Position numbers and translations under genes: made by a program
Assembly: GCA_903840825.1 (NCBI GenBank)
Contig: CAIMHL010000068.1
Span: forward strand, 1 to 11,115
Length of the DNA stretch: 11,115 nucleotides
Direction of reading: 5' to 3'
Source of the DNA: an uncultured beta proteobacterium
GTDB lineage: Bacteria; Pseudomonadota; Gammaproteobacteria; Burkholderiales; Burkholderiaceae_C
Part shown: positions 1 to 6,412 of the stretch, in pieces
Position numbering within the stretch: the first letter of the stretch is position 1
Layout: every line of letters starts with the position of its first letter
The notes under the pieces: generated by a model
Told to the model about the DNA's origin: nothing
The model's input: the letters and a program-made list of their open reading frames with translations, nothing else
Database searches by the model: none

Positions 1-74
1 ACCTGCGTGAAACACAAACCCACGTAGGAAAAAACAACCCGGAACTATTGGCGTGGATGCAAGAGACGAGTTAA
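1..74 (+). CDS. 3' end of an upstream gene, product unknown
   Basis: Reading from base 3, an open frame runs to a TAA at 72-74 and encodes a C-terminal tail of 23 residues ending LLAWMQETS. The other two forward frames close almost immediately (TAG at 25-27, TGA at 8-10), and the residue mix is that of an ordinary soluble protein. The fragment is too short to identify a family. The gene is followed by about 250 bases of AT-rich non-coding DNA, so it probably belongs to a separate transcription unit from the pilus operon. The frame could be open by chance at this length. Confidence 0.4.
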   Translation, partial: LRETQTHVGKNNPELLAWMQETS

Positions 75-115
75 CCCAGGGCTGGCTTCCAATATCCCGC
101 ATTTGGACTTGATTA

Positions 116-138
116 AGTCGAAATTCATTATTTCGACT
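116..138. repeat. Perfect 9-bp inverted repeat with 5-base loop
   Basis: AGTCGAAAT (116-124) and ATTTCGACT (130-138) are exact reverse complements around the loop TCATT. The arms could form a hairpin in RNA or act as a dyad operator in DNA. It lies 42 bases after the stop codon of the upstream fragment and about 185 bases before the flp start. No T-run follows the right arm, so it is not a textbook intrinsic terminator. A regulator binding site or mRNA-end stabilising hairpin are alternatives. Confidence 0.55.
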
Positions 139-310
139 GTCAATGATCTGCATCAAGGATTATTTAAAACATCGCGCATCTTTAAAATTATTACCCATTG
201 TTACAAAATAAAAAGCTGAAACATCACCATCAAGCACCAAATAAAATACATTAACCGATGAAAGCAGTTACTCAGTTTTATTTATTTTTCGAGTGCATTT
301 CCAAACCGAA

Positions 311-316
311 AAGGAG
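311..316 (+). promoter_or_regulatory. Strong Shine-Dalgarno of flp
   Basis: AAGGAG at 311-316 sits seven bases before the ATG at 324 and is among the strongest ribosome binding sites in the window. It decides the flp start in favour of 324 over the in-frame ATG at 258, which has no ribosome binding site and would add a 22-residue extension. A strong site fits a pilin made in far larger amounts than the assembly proteins. Confidence 0.8.
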
Positions 317-323
317 CTTTACC

Positions 324-515
324 ATGTTGATGTTTGCGCAAGCCATTAAAAACTTTTTTCAAGATGAAGAAGGCGTTACAGCCATCGAGTACGCCTTGAT
401 CGCCGCCTTGATTGCCGTCGCCATCATTGCGGCGGTTACTTTGGTAGGTACAGATATTGCGGCTGTCTTCACCAATATAAGCAACAAATTACAAGCCATC
501 CCTGCCGCTCCTTAA
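324..515 (+). CDS. flp: Flp-family type IVc major prepilin
   Basis: This is a 63-residue prepilin, the subunit that polymerises into the Flp pilus. The leader is short and hydrophilic (MLMFAQAIKNFFQDEEG). The Flp cleavage motif follows: Gly17 at -1, then VTAIEY with Glu at +5 and Tyr at +6. A single hydrophobic helix (about residues 24-45, ALIAALIAVAIIAAV) and a short polar tail complete it, typical of Flp/Fap pilins. Cleavage after Gly17 would leave a mature pilin of about 46 residues. The start at 324 is chosen for the AAGGAG seven bases upstream. It is the first gene of the operon, followed by a 37-base gap to the peptidase gene that processes it. Only one pilin gene is seen here. Confidence 0.95.
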   Translation: MLMFAQAIKNFFQDEEGVTAIEYALIAALIAVAIIAAVTLVGTDIAAVFTNISNKLQAIPAAP

Positions 516-552
516 TCCCCATTAATACGGCTTTGTAAATAGCGCAATAACC

Positions 553-1152
553 ATGCGCCTGTATTTGAATGCATCGGATTGGCAATTGGCCTATGGATTG
601 GTATTAGGTATTTTTATATCGGCTGCCTGTGCAGAAGATATTAAAAGAAAACGAGTATCCAACGCCTTGTTAATAGCGATGCTGTGTGCGGGCGTCTTCA
701 TGAATGCGCTGGATTCGCCAACCGGGTCCCAGGGCGGGTCAGCCTTCCTATTTGGGCCCGTAGGCGCACCGCTGGCCTTGCTAGGCGGCCTTGTGGGCTT
801 GGTACTGTTGTTCCCACTGTACCTGGCACGAGGTTTAGGGGCTGGCGATGTCAAACTGATGGCCGCGCTTGGGAGCTTTTTTGGTCCCACCGAAATCATC
901 AGCCTCACCTTGTTCATCTTGGTCACAGGGGGGTGTTTTGCAGCCATCCGGATGGTCTGGATTGATAAAACCAGAATCGCGTTAAACCACATTGCAGGAT
1001 TGATGACGAGCATGACAAGCGGCAAAGCACAGCGCTTTGACCCGTCCACACAATCAGTTGGACGAATGCCCTTTGTGCCCGCCATTGCGACAGGCGTTTT
1101 GATCTATGCAGGGTGGCGGTGGACCGGCGGGATTCCTTTTATCCGTTTTTGA
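553..1152 (+). CDS. tadV: Flp prepilin peptidase TadV/CpaA (A24 family)
   Basis: This is a 199-residue polytopic membrane protein of the A24 aspartyl peptidase family, expected to cut the Flp leader at the Gly/x bond on the cytoplasmic face of the inner membrane. Both catalytic aspartates are visible: Asp29 in AEDIKRKRVSN at the end of the first membrane segment, and Asp99 in the GAGD motif (96-99) followed by VKLMAALG. Hydrophobic segments lie around residues 11-27, 38-52, 71-92, 110-130 and 174-188. The protein is short and lacks the N-methylase domain and zinc cysteines of PilD, as usual for Tad peptidases. No clear Shine-Dalgarno precedes the ATG. It probably also processes the TadE/F pseudopilins encoded at the 3' end of the operon (inferred from their cleavage motifs). 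Confidence 0.92.
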   Translation: MRLYLNASDWQLAYGLVLGIFISAACAEDIKRKRVSNALLIAMLCAGVFMNALDSPTGSQGGSAFLFGPVGAPLALLGGLVGLVLLFPLYLARGLGAGDVKLMAALGSFFGPTEIISLTLFILVTGGCFAAIRMVWIDKTRIALNHIAGLMTSMTSGKAQRFDPSTQSVGRMPFVPAIATGVLIYAGWRWTGGIPFIRF

Positions 1153-1218
1153 ACGTCTGAAAGTGCTCAGGGATGGTGCAAGTTCCGAGATAACCTTCAG
1201 ATTAGAAAGAGCTCCAGA

Positions 1219-2034
1219 ATGAAATTTAGGCGCGGCACGCTCATGATTGTTCTGTCGGTGATGGCTGGCTTGGTTGCCGTCATTTTGGCGGCCAGTTGGA
1301 TGGGCAAGCAAGCATCCGCCAATACAAGCCCGCTGGTGATTGCCACAGTTGACATTGACCTAGGCAGCACGCTGACTGAGGCCCTGCTTAAAGTCGTCGC
1401 GTGGCCAACTGCTGCCTTGCCACCCCATGCCTTCAAAGACCTCAAATCAGCGAGCGGTCGCGTGGTGCGCTCGCCCATCTTCAAAGGCGAGCCCATTTTG
1501 GAGCCCAAACTCGCCCCCATCGGCAGCATGGGTGGACTCCCCTCCATGATTCAACAGGGAAAAAGGGCGCTCAGTATCAAGGTCAACGAAGTTGTGGGCG
1601 TTGCAGGGTTTACATTGCCAGGAAGCTTTGTCGATGTCATGGTCAACACCGTGGACAGCAAGGACAAGTCGGTCTCAAAAATTGTCCTGCAACGCATCCT
1701 CGTCCTAGCCATTGCGCAAGAAGCAAAGCGAGACGAAACAAAGCCCAAAGTGGTGAACGCGGTCACGCTGGAGGTCACGCCTGAAGAAGCAGAAAAACTG
1801 GACCTCGCACGCAGCATCGGAAGTCTCTCACTCATTTTGCGCAACCCGCTGGACAAACAAGACCAAAGAACACTAGGCAGCCGACGCGAAGATTTGCTGG
1901 GCAAAGAAGCTGTGACGGCTTTGATTCCAAAAACCGAACCTACGGTCCCCGCAGAGTCAACACCCCAACCGCGCCGTCGCAGCCCAAGTGTCGAGGTCAT
2001 CCGTGGCACCCAGAAGGCCAACGCAGAATTTTGA
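1219..2034 (+). CDS. cpaB: Flp pilus assembly protein CpaB/RcpC
   Basis: This 271-residue protein is anchored by one N-terminal membrane helix (about residues 8-28) with the rest periplasmic. An SAF-like region lies around residues 38-98 (PLVIATVDIDLGSTLTEALL; GRVVRSPIFKGEPILEPKL). A RcpC/CpaB-type beta-rich domain covers about 113-210, with RALSIKVNEVVGVAGFTLPG and VDVMVNTVD. A proline-rich linker leads to a C-terminal VEVIRGTQ motif at 258-265, which I recall as common in proteobacterial CpaB proteins. CpaB is thought to associate with the secretin in the periplasm. The start follows an AGAAAGAG purine stretch at 1204-1211. The gap to tadV is 66 bases, the largest inside the operon, and has no obvious terminator or promoter. 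The secretin start lies 17 bases after its stop. Confidence 0.92.
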   Translation: MKFRRGTLMIVLSVMAGLVAVILAASWMGKQASANTSPLVIATVDIDLGSTLTEALLKVVAWPTAALPPHAFKDLKSASGRVVRSPIFKGEPILEPKLAPIGSMGGLPSMIQQGKRALSIKVNEVVGVAGFTLPGSFVDVMVNTVDSKDKSVSKIVLQRILVLAIAQEAKRDETKPKVVNAVTLEVTPEEAEKLDLARSIGSLSLILRNPLDKQDQRTLGSRREDLLGKEAVTALIPKTEPTVPAESTPQPRRRSPSVEVIRGTQKANAEF

Positions 2035-2051
2035 CTCCCAGGCGTAAGACC

Positions 2052-3518
2052 ATGAAAAAACACCACCTCGCGACCCTCTGTTGGCTTTGTACCCAGACGC
2101 TAGGTCTCGGTTTTGGCGAGGTTGCACGGGCCCAAACGCCGGCCCTACAAAAAGCAAGCCAACAAGAAAGCCCAGTTACCTTGGTCGGGCCTGCACTTGA
2201 GCTGGTCATCGGAAAGTCAAAACTTCTTAACAGCTCGCCCGCCATCGAGCGCATTTCAGTGGGCAACCCCACCATTGCTGATGTCACCCTCATCAGCCCC
2301 ACGGAGCTTTACTTGCTGGGGAAAAACTACGGCTCAACCAACGTGGTCATTTGGAAAAAAGGGGGGAGCACCACCGCCATAGACGTCAACGTCAGCATTG
2401 ACGCAGACCGGATGGAACGTAAATTGCGCGAGTTGCTACCCGAAGAAAAGAACATACGGGTCAGACCGGCGGCTGATTCAGTTATTTTGATTGGTACGGT
2501 CACCAGCGCCATCAAGGCCCGCTATGCAGAAGACATCGCCAACGCCTTCGTTCGCGACATCAATAAAAGCTTGGTACTGCCCGTTGTGGCGGGCGACAGT
2601 AAAGCCACCACAGGGGCCAGTATTGCGGCAGTCAGCACCGCATCCGGGGGGAACACAGGCAGCGCCAAAGTGGTTAATTTATTGCAAGTCACTGAAAACC
2701 AGCAAGTCATGCTGGAGGTCATTGTGGCCGAGGTATCCAAGACCCTGCTTGATAAATTGGGCAGCAATCTCAACATCGCCAGCGGCAGTGGCATGCGCTA
2801 CAGCATTGTCTCAAGCCTGCTCTCCAACGGGGTGGGAGCCATTAGCCTGACGGCCAGCAACGGCAACACGCTCACGCTGGATGCGAAACGGGAGGACGGG
2901 TTGATTAAGGTCCTTGCCGAACCCAACATCGTGGCCATTTCTGGTCAGGAAGCCAGCTTTCTAGCTGGCGGAAAGATATTTATCCCGGTCGCACGCACCA
3001 ATTTGGCCACAGGCGGAAGCACCGTCACTTTGGAGGAAAAGGAGTATGGGGTTGGTCTCAAATTTACGCCAACCGTGCTGGAAGGCGGCCGCATTCACCT
3101 GAAGGTGGCACCGGAGGTGTCGGAGTTATCACAGACCGGCTCCCCCTTCACCACCACCGATGGCACGACCTCGGTGCTGCCTAGCGTCAGCACACGCCGT
3201 GTTCAAACCACCGTGCAACTCATGGATGGGCAAAGCCTGGCGATTGCGGGTTTAATCAAAAACAATGTGAGCCAAACCAGCCGCCGCACGCTGTTGGGGG
3301 ACATCCCCATTTTGGGTGTTCTTTTTCGCAGCAGTGAGTTTCAAAACGACCGCACCGAGCTCATGTTCCTGATCACGCCCAGGCTAGTCAAACCCCTGGA
3401 CACCAATTTAAGCCTTCCTACCGATCAATGGACACCCCCCAACCGGCAGGAGTTTTTGCTTGGCGGAAAACTGGAGGGTTCAAAGGAAGCCCCGCCCAAA
3501 TCTGAGCGGAGGCCCTAA
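2052..3518 (+). CDS. cpaC: Outer-membrane secretin CpaC/RcpA of the Flp pilus
   Basis: A 488-residue secretin-family protein expected to form the multimeric outer-membrane channel through which the Flp pilus leaves the cell. A signal peptide is visible: MKKHH, a hydrophobic core, and an ARA-Q cleavage site near residue 27. The T2SS/Tad-type N-terminal domain (about 41-113) contains ISVGNPTIADV and LYLLGKNYGSTNVVIW. A BON-like domain spans about 115-178, with VILIGTVTS. The secretin domain runs about 207-447, with VLAEPNIVAISGQEASFLAGG, GVGLKFTPTVL, TRRVQTTVQLMDGQSLAIAGL and the terminal GDIPILGVLFRSSEF...LMFLITPRLV signature. I chose the ATG at 2052 because it begins a proper signal peptide. 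The TTG at 2031 overlaps the end of cpaB and adds seven charged or polar residues before the signal. It lacks the C-terminal domain that binds a pilotin in some secretins. Confidence 0.95.
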   Translation: MKKHHLATLCWLCTQTLGLGFGEVARAQTPALQKASQQESPVTLVGPALELVIGKSKLLNSSPAIERISVGNPTIADVTLISPTELYLLGKNYGSTNVVIWKKGGSTTAIDVNVSIDADRMERKLRELLPEEKNIRVRPAADSVILIGTVTSAIKARYAEDIANAFVRDINKSLVLPVVAGDSKATTGASIAAVSTASGGNTGSAKVVNLLQVTENQQVMLEVIVAEVSKTLLDKLGSNLNIASGSGMRYSIVSSLLSNGVGAISLTASNGNTLTLDAKREDGLIKVLAEPNIVAISGQEASFLAGGKIFIPVARTNLATGGSTVTLEEKEYGVGLKFTPTVLEGGRIHLKVAPEVSELSQTGSPFTTTDGTTSVLPSVSTRRVQTTVQLMDGQSLAIAGLIKNNVSQTSRRTLLGDIPILGVLFRSSEFQNDRTELMFLITPRLVKPLDTNLSLPTDQWTPPNRQEFLLGGKLEGSKEAPPKSERRP

Positions 3519-3530
3519 GGAGTGTCTGAC

Positions 3531-3830
3531 ATGTCATTTCACAAAAGCACTTGGGTGCTGGTTAAAGTTCTCATACCCACCGTCATGGGTTTACTGGCCG
3601 GATGCGCCAGTCCGTCAACGCCCACGTTGGATGCTTCATTTGGCCAGGCCGTGCGCGCCGCACGTCATGCCCAAACACAGCAACCAGCACCCCCTGAGTC
3701 CGCCCTGTCCGGGCAAGGAATGGACGGCAAGGCTGCAGTCAATCTGATTGAGCGTTACCAGGACTCCTTCAAAACACCGCCTAAAACTTTCGAGATTTTC
3801 AATTCAGGTGGTGCGGGATCGGGACCCTGA
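3531..3830 (+). CDS. Small Tad-locus lipoprotein, function unknown
   Basis: A predicted lipoprotein of 99 residues. The signal sequence (MSFHKSTW, then a hydrophobic core at 9-23) ends in a lipobox L22-A23-G24-C25. Ala at +2 carries no inner-membrane retention signal, so an outer-membrane location is likely. The mature part is small and polar: Pro/Gln/Ala-rich at about 40-62, then a C-terminal block with GMDGKAAVNLIERYQDSFK, PPKTFEIFN and a Gly/Ser tail. I recall similar short proteins with a (R/E)RYxDSFK-PP motif at this position in other betaproteobacterial tad loci, but could not search. The ATG at 3531 is preferred over an in-frame GTG at 3522 because AAGGAG (3517-3522) lies eight bases upstream of it. 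Position between the secretin and tadZ, where other loci carry rcpB/cpaD, suggests a secretin-accessory role. This is inference. Confidence 0.85.
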   Translation: MSFHKSTWVLVKVLIPTVMGLLAGCASPSTPTLDASFGQAVRAARHAQTQQPAPPESALSGQGMDGKAAVNLIERYQDSFKTPPKTFEIFNSGGAGSGP

Positions 3831-3832
3831 AC

Positions 3833-5002
3833 ATGAACTTAAAAGTGTCCGTAATCTGCACCCACATGGAAACGTTCGCCGCGCTGAATACGCCCAACCC
3901 TGAGTTATCGGACGTGAGTTTGTCGGTGTCCACGGGCTCGGCACAGACGCTAGCCAACGTGCTGCGCAGGCAGCAACCCGAAGTGATTTTGTTGGACATC
4001 GAAGAGAGCGACGAAGAAACGATGCTGCAGATTGAGTCTGCCTTAAAGATAGCCCCCAGCACACACGCCGTGCTGGTCAGCCCCGATCAGTCCACCGCCC
4101 TTCTGATGCGTGCCATGCGCGCCGGTGTGCGCGAAATACTGCCCGCACCCATGACCGCTGAAACGCTCAAACTGGCCATCAAACATGCACGCGGGCACCT
4201 GTCACTCGCAAAACCACAAGACACCAAAGTGGGCCAAGTGATCGCCATGATCCCGGCTAAAGGTGGTGCAGGCGCTACGTTTCTGGCGGCAAATTTGGCC
4301 TTTGCATTGTCCAAACTGGGCAAGCGAGTGGCCGTACTTGACCTGAATCTTTATTTTGGTGATCTTATTCTGTTCACGGGAAGCCACAATGTGGCGTCCA
4401 ACTTGTTTGACCTTGCCCGCCAAGGTGAGCGACTGGATGCCGCCTTGCTTGACTCCAGCATGGTCAAAGTGAGTGAGCATTTGCATATTCTGGCCGCATC
4501 AGACACGCCTGAGCATGCCAGTGAAATCTCCACCACCGGACTGGACCGGTTGATCGAACTGGCCCGCAATCAATACGACTTTGTGGTGCTTGACCTCAGC
4601 AGCATGCTAGATGAGGTCACCCTCAAAGCCCTGGACTTTGCGGACAACATCTACCTGACCATACAACTTAACCTACCCTCACTGCACGCGGCCAAAAGAA
4701 TCGTGACTTTTTTTAGGGACCGGGGATATCCGCTGGACAAGTTGGGCATCGTGGTCAATCGCTTTGAAAAAGGGGGCTATATCTCCCTGGAAGATGTGGC
4801 TAAAACAACCCACTCAAAAATTGACCGAACCATTCAAAACAGTTTTTCAGCGGTCAGTGCGTCTGTAAACCAAGGCATTCCGATCCTTGAATTGAGCCCG
4901 CGTGATCCTGTGGCGAGAGCCTTGGTTGAGTGGGCTCAAGAACTCGTTCCTTCGGTAAAGCCTGCCAAAAAAAATTGGCTCTCGAACCTGCTCTCTCATT
5001 AA
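3833..5002 (+). CDS. tadZ: TadZ/CpaE, ParA/MinD-like pilus localisation protein
   Basis: A 389-residue cytoplasmic protein with the two-domain TadZ/CpaE design. The N-terminal receiver-like domain (about 1-122) has VILLDIEES with Asp55 where a response regulator carries its phosphorylation site. It is followed by the alpha4-beta5 pattern RAMRAGVREILPAPMT. The C-terminal ParA/MinD-like ATPase domain (about 132-389) begins with the deviant Walker A KGGAGAT at 143-149. This keeps the first, MinD-type signature lysine but has Ala in place of the second, P-loop lysine. Walker A' includes VAVLDLN (Asp170), and FVVLDLSS (Asp255) is a Walker B-like strand. TadZ proteins are thought to mark the pole and recruit the other Tad components. 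The gene starts two bases after the lipoprotein stop, without a strong Shine-Dalgarno, suggesting translational coupling. A 50-base gap leads to tadA. Confidence 0.93.
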   Translation: MNLKVSVICTHMETFAALNTPNPELSDVSLSVSTGSAQTLANVLRRQQPEVILLDIEESDEETMLQIESALKIAPSTHAVLVSPDQSTALLMRAMRAGVREILPAPMTAETLKLAIKHARGHLSLAKPQDTKVGQVIAMIPAKGGAGATFLAANLAFALSKLGKRVAVLDLNLYFGDLILFTGSHNVASNLFDLARQGERLDAALLDSSMVKVSEHLHILAASDTPEHASEISTTGLDRLIELARNQYDFVVLDLSSMLDEVTLKALDFADNIYLTIQLNLPSLHAAKRIVTFFRDRGYPLDKLGIVVNRFEKGGYISLEDVAKTTHSKIDRTIQNSFSAVSASVNQGIPILELSPRDPVARALVEWAQELVPSVKPAKKNWLSNLLSH

Positions 5003-5052
5003 ATACCACGATCAGAAGATCTCCTCCTGCCCGGTCATAGCCAACTCACCCC

Positions 5053-6408
5053 ATGAAACAAGCCATTCAAAACCATACAGCAACCGCATCGCCTAATGCC
5101 GCTCATTTCAGTGGCAAGTCGCCGCTCACGGCGACACCGCAGTACTACGAACTCAAAGCCAAGCTGCACCGCCAACTGCTGGGACGTATCGACCTTGAAG
5201 TGTTTGGCAGCATGACCCCCGAGCGCTTGCGCACCGAGTTGGGAACGCTGGTGAAAAAGCTGCTGGATGAGTCTGGTGTGGCACTCAACACCACTGAGCA
5301 TCAAAAAATGGTTCAGGACATTCAAGATGAGGTCATGGGTCTGGGCCCACTGGAGCCTCTGCTGGCCGACACCACCGTTTCTGACATTTTGGTGAACGGG
5401 CCCAAGAAAATATTTGTCGAGCGCCGTGGCCGTCTGGAGCTCACCACGATTGAGTTCACTGACTCAGCGCACCTCATGAAAATAATCGACAAAATTGTTT
5501 CTCGTGTAGGCCGACGCATTGATGAATCCAGCCCCATGGTGGATGCCCGCCTGCCCGACGGGTCGCGCGTCAATGCCATCATTCCCCCGCTGGCACTGGA
5601 CGGCCCGGTCTTGTCAATTCGCCGATTTTCAGCGATTCCGTTGCGGGCTGAAGACTTAGTTAAAAGCAAAACGATCACCCCTGATTTGGCGCAGTTGTTG
5701 GCAGGCATGGTGCGGGCCAAGATGAACATACTGATTTCCGGCGGCACGGGCTCAGGCAAGACAACGCTGCTCAATGTACTGTCAAGCGCCATCCCGCCTA
5801 ATGAGCGCATCGTCACCATCGAAGACGCCGCAGAGTTGCAGTTGCAGCAACCGCACGTCGTGCGACTGGAAACCAGGCCGCCCAACGTGGAAGGCAAGGG
5901 TGAGGTCAACCAGCGGGCCTTGGTCAAAAACAGTTTACGCATGCGCCCTGACCGGGTTATCTTGGGCGAGGTGCGTGGTGTTGAGGTGGTGGACATGCTG
6001 CAGGCCATGAACACCGGGCACGAGGGCTCGATGGCCACCGTCCACGCCAACTCGGCGCGAGACGCCCTGTCGCGCTTGGAAAACATGGCCTCTCTCGGGG
6101 GATTGAGCATTACATCCAAAGCCATGCGCCAGCAAATTAGCTCTGCGATCATGGCCATTATTCAAATTGCCCGCCTGACCGACGGACGTCGCAAGTTGAT
6201 CAGCCTGCAAGAAGTAGTGGGCATGGAGGGAGAGACGATCACGATGCAGGAAATCTATACCTTTACCCAAACGGGCACCGACAAGGACGGCACCGTGTTG
6301 GGGAGATTTCATGCCACCGGTGTGCGGCCCAACTTCATGACACGACTCAAAGCCTACGGCATCAGTTTGCCCGATGAAATTTTTGACCAACATCGAAGCT
6401 ACGAGTGA
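5053..6408 (+). CDS. tadA: TadA/CpaF secretion ATPase
   Basis: A 451-residue hexameric AAA-type secretion ATPase (PulE/VirB11 superfamily, TadA clade) that powers Flp pilus assembly from the cytoplasmic side. An N-terminal extension and helical domain cover about 30-105, with EVMGLGPLEPLL leading into VSDILVNGP, the CpaF signature region. Walker A is GGTGSGKT (230-237), the Asp box is TIEDAAEL (255-262), Walker B is RPDRVILGEVRG (298-309) with Glu306, and the His box is GHEGSMATVHANS (322-334). All catalytic elements are present. Length is normal for CpaF. The ATG at 5053 has no recognisable Shine-Dalgarno. The 50-base leader after tadZ instead contains a CTCCTCC stretch at 5021-5027. tadB follows five bases after the stop. 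Confidence 0.97.
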   Translation: MKQAIQNHTATASPNAAHFSGKSPLTATPQYYELKAKLHRQLLGRIDLEVFGSMTPERLRTELGTLVKKLLDESGVALNTTEHQKMVQDIQDEVMGLGPLEPLLADTTVSDILVNGPKKIFVERRGRLELTTIEFTDSAHLMKIIDKIVSRVGRRIDESSPMVDARLPDGSRVNAIIPPLALDGPVLSIRRFSAIPLRAEDLVKSKTITPDLAQLLAGMVRAKMNILISGGTGSGKTTLLNVLSSAIPPNERIVTIEDAAELQLQQPHVVRLETRPPNVEGKGEVNQRALVKNSLRMRPDRVILGEVRGVEVVDMLQAMNTGHEGSMATVHANSARDALSRLENMASLGGLSITSKAMRQQISSAIMAIIQIARLTDGRRKLISLQEVVGMEGETITMQEIYTFTQTGTDKDGTVLGRFHATGVRPNFMTRLKAYGISLPDEIFDQHRSYE

Positions 6409-6412
6409 AGCC

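Larger units (their letters stand above)
75..323 (+). promoter_or_regulatory. AT-rich leader and presumed promoter region of the tad operon
   Basis: This 249-base stretch has no convincing gene and is clearly richer in A and T than the operon it precedes. It holds the inverted repeat at 116-138, two copies of TTTAAAA at 163-169 and 181-187, and two TAAAAT hexamers at 183-188 and 242-247, each differing from the sigma-70 -10 consensus at one position. Neither hexamer has a good -35 partner at 16-18 bases, so I do not assign a precise promoter. No sigma-54 GG/GC arrangement with correct spacing was found. The operon promoter is inferred to lie here because this is the only sizeable gap upstream of flp. 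Confidence 0.5.

Noticed and set aside
78..102. Possible sigma-54 promoter (GGCT...CCGC)
   Set aside because: The GG and GC doublets are not at the required spacing and the TTGC half is absent.
258..323. Upstream in-frame ATG at 258 that would extend Flp by 22 residues
   Set aside because: It has no ribosome binding site and makes an atypical long leader. The ATG at 324 has AAGGAG seven bases upstream and gives a normal Flp leader.
1153..1218. TCTGAA/TTCAGA inverted repeat in the tadV-cpaB gap as a terminator
   Set aside because: The arms are only six bases, separated by more than 30 bases, and no T-run follows.
2031..2051. TTG start for the secretin overlapping the cpaB stop
   Set aside because: It adds MTPRRKT in front of an otherwise normal signal peptide. 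The ATG at 2052 gives a conventional N-terminus.
5322..6158. 278-codon open frame antisense to tadA
   Set aside because: It lies wholly opposite a gene with full catalytic motifs, has no ribosome binding site or recognisable domain, and its composition (Ser/Arg/Met-rich) is that of a reverse shadow.
6374..6412. ATG at 6374 as the tadB start
   Set aside because: It overlaps tadA by 35 bases, lacks a ribosome binding site and adds 13 residues before the first membrane helix. The ATG at 6413 fits the family better.
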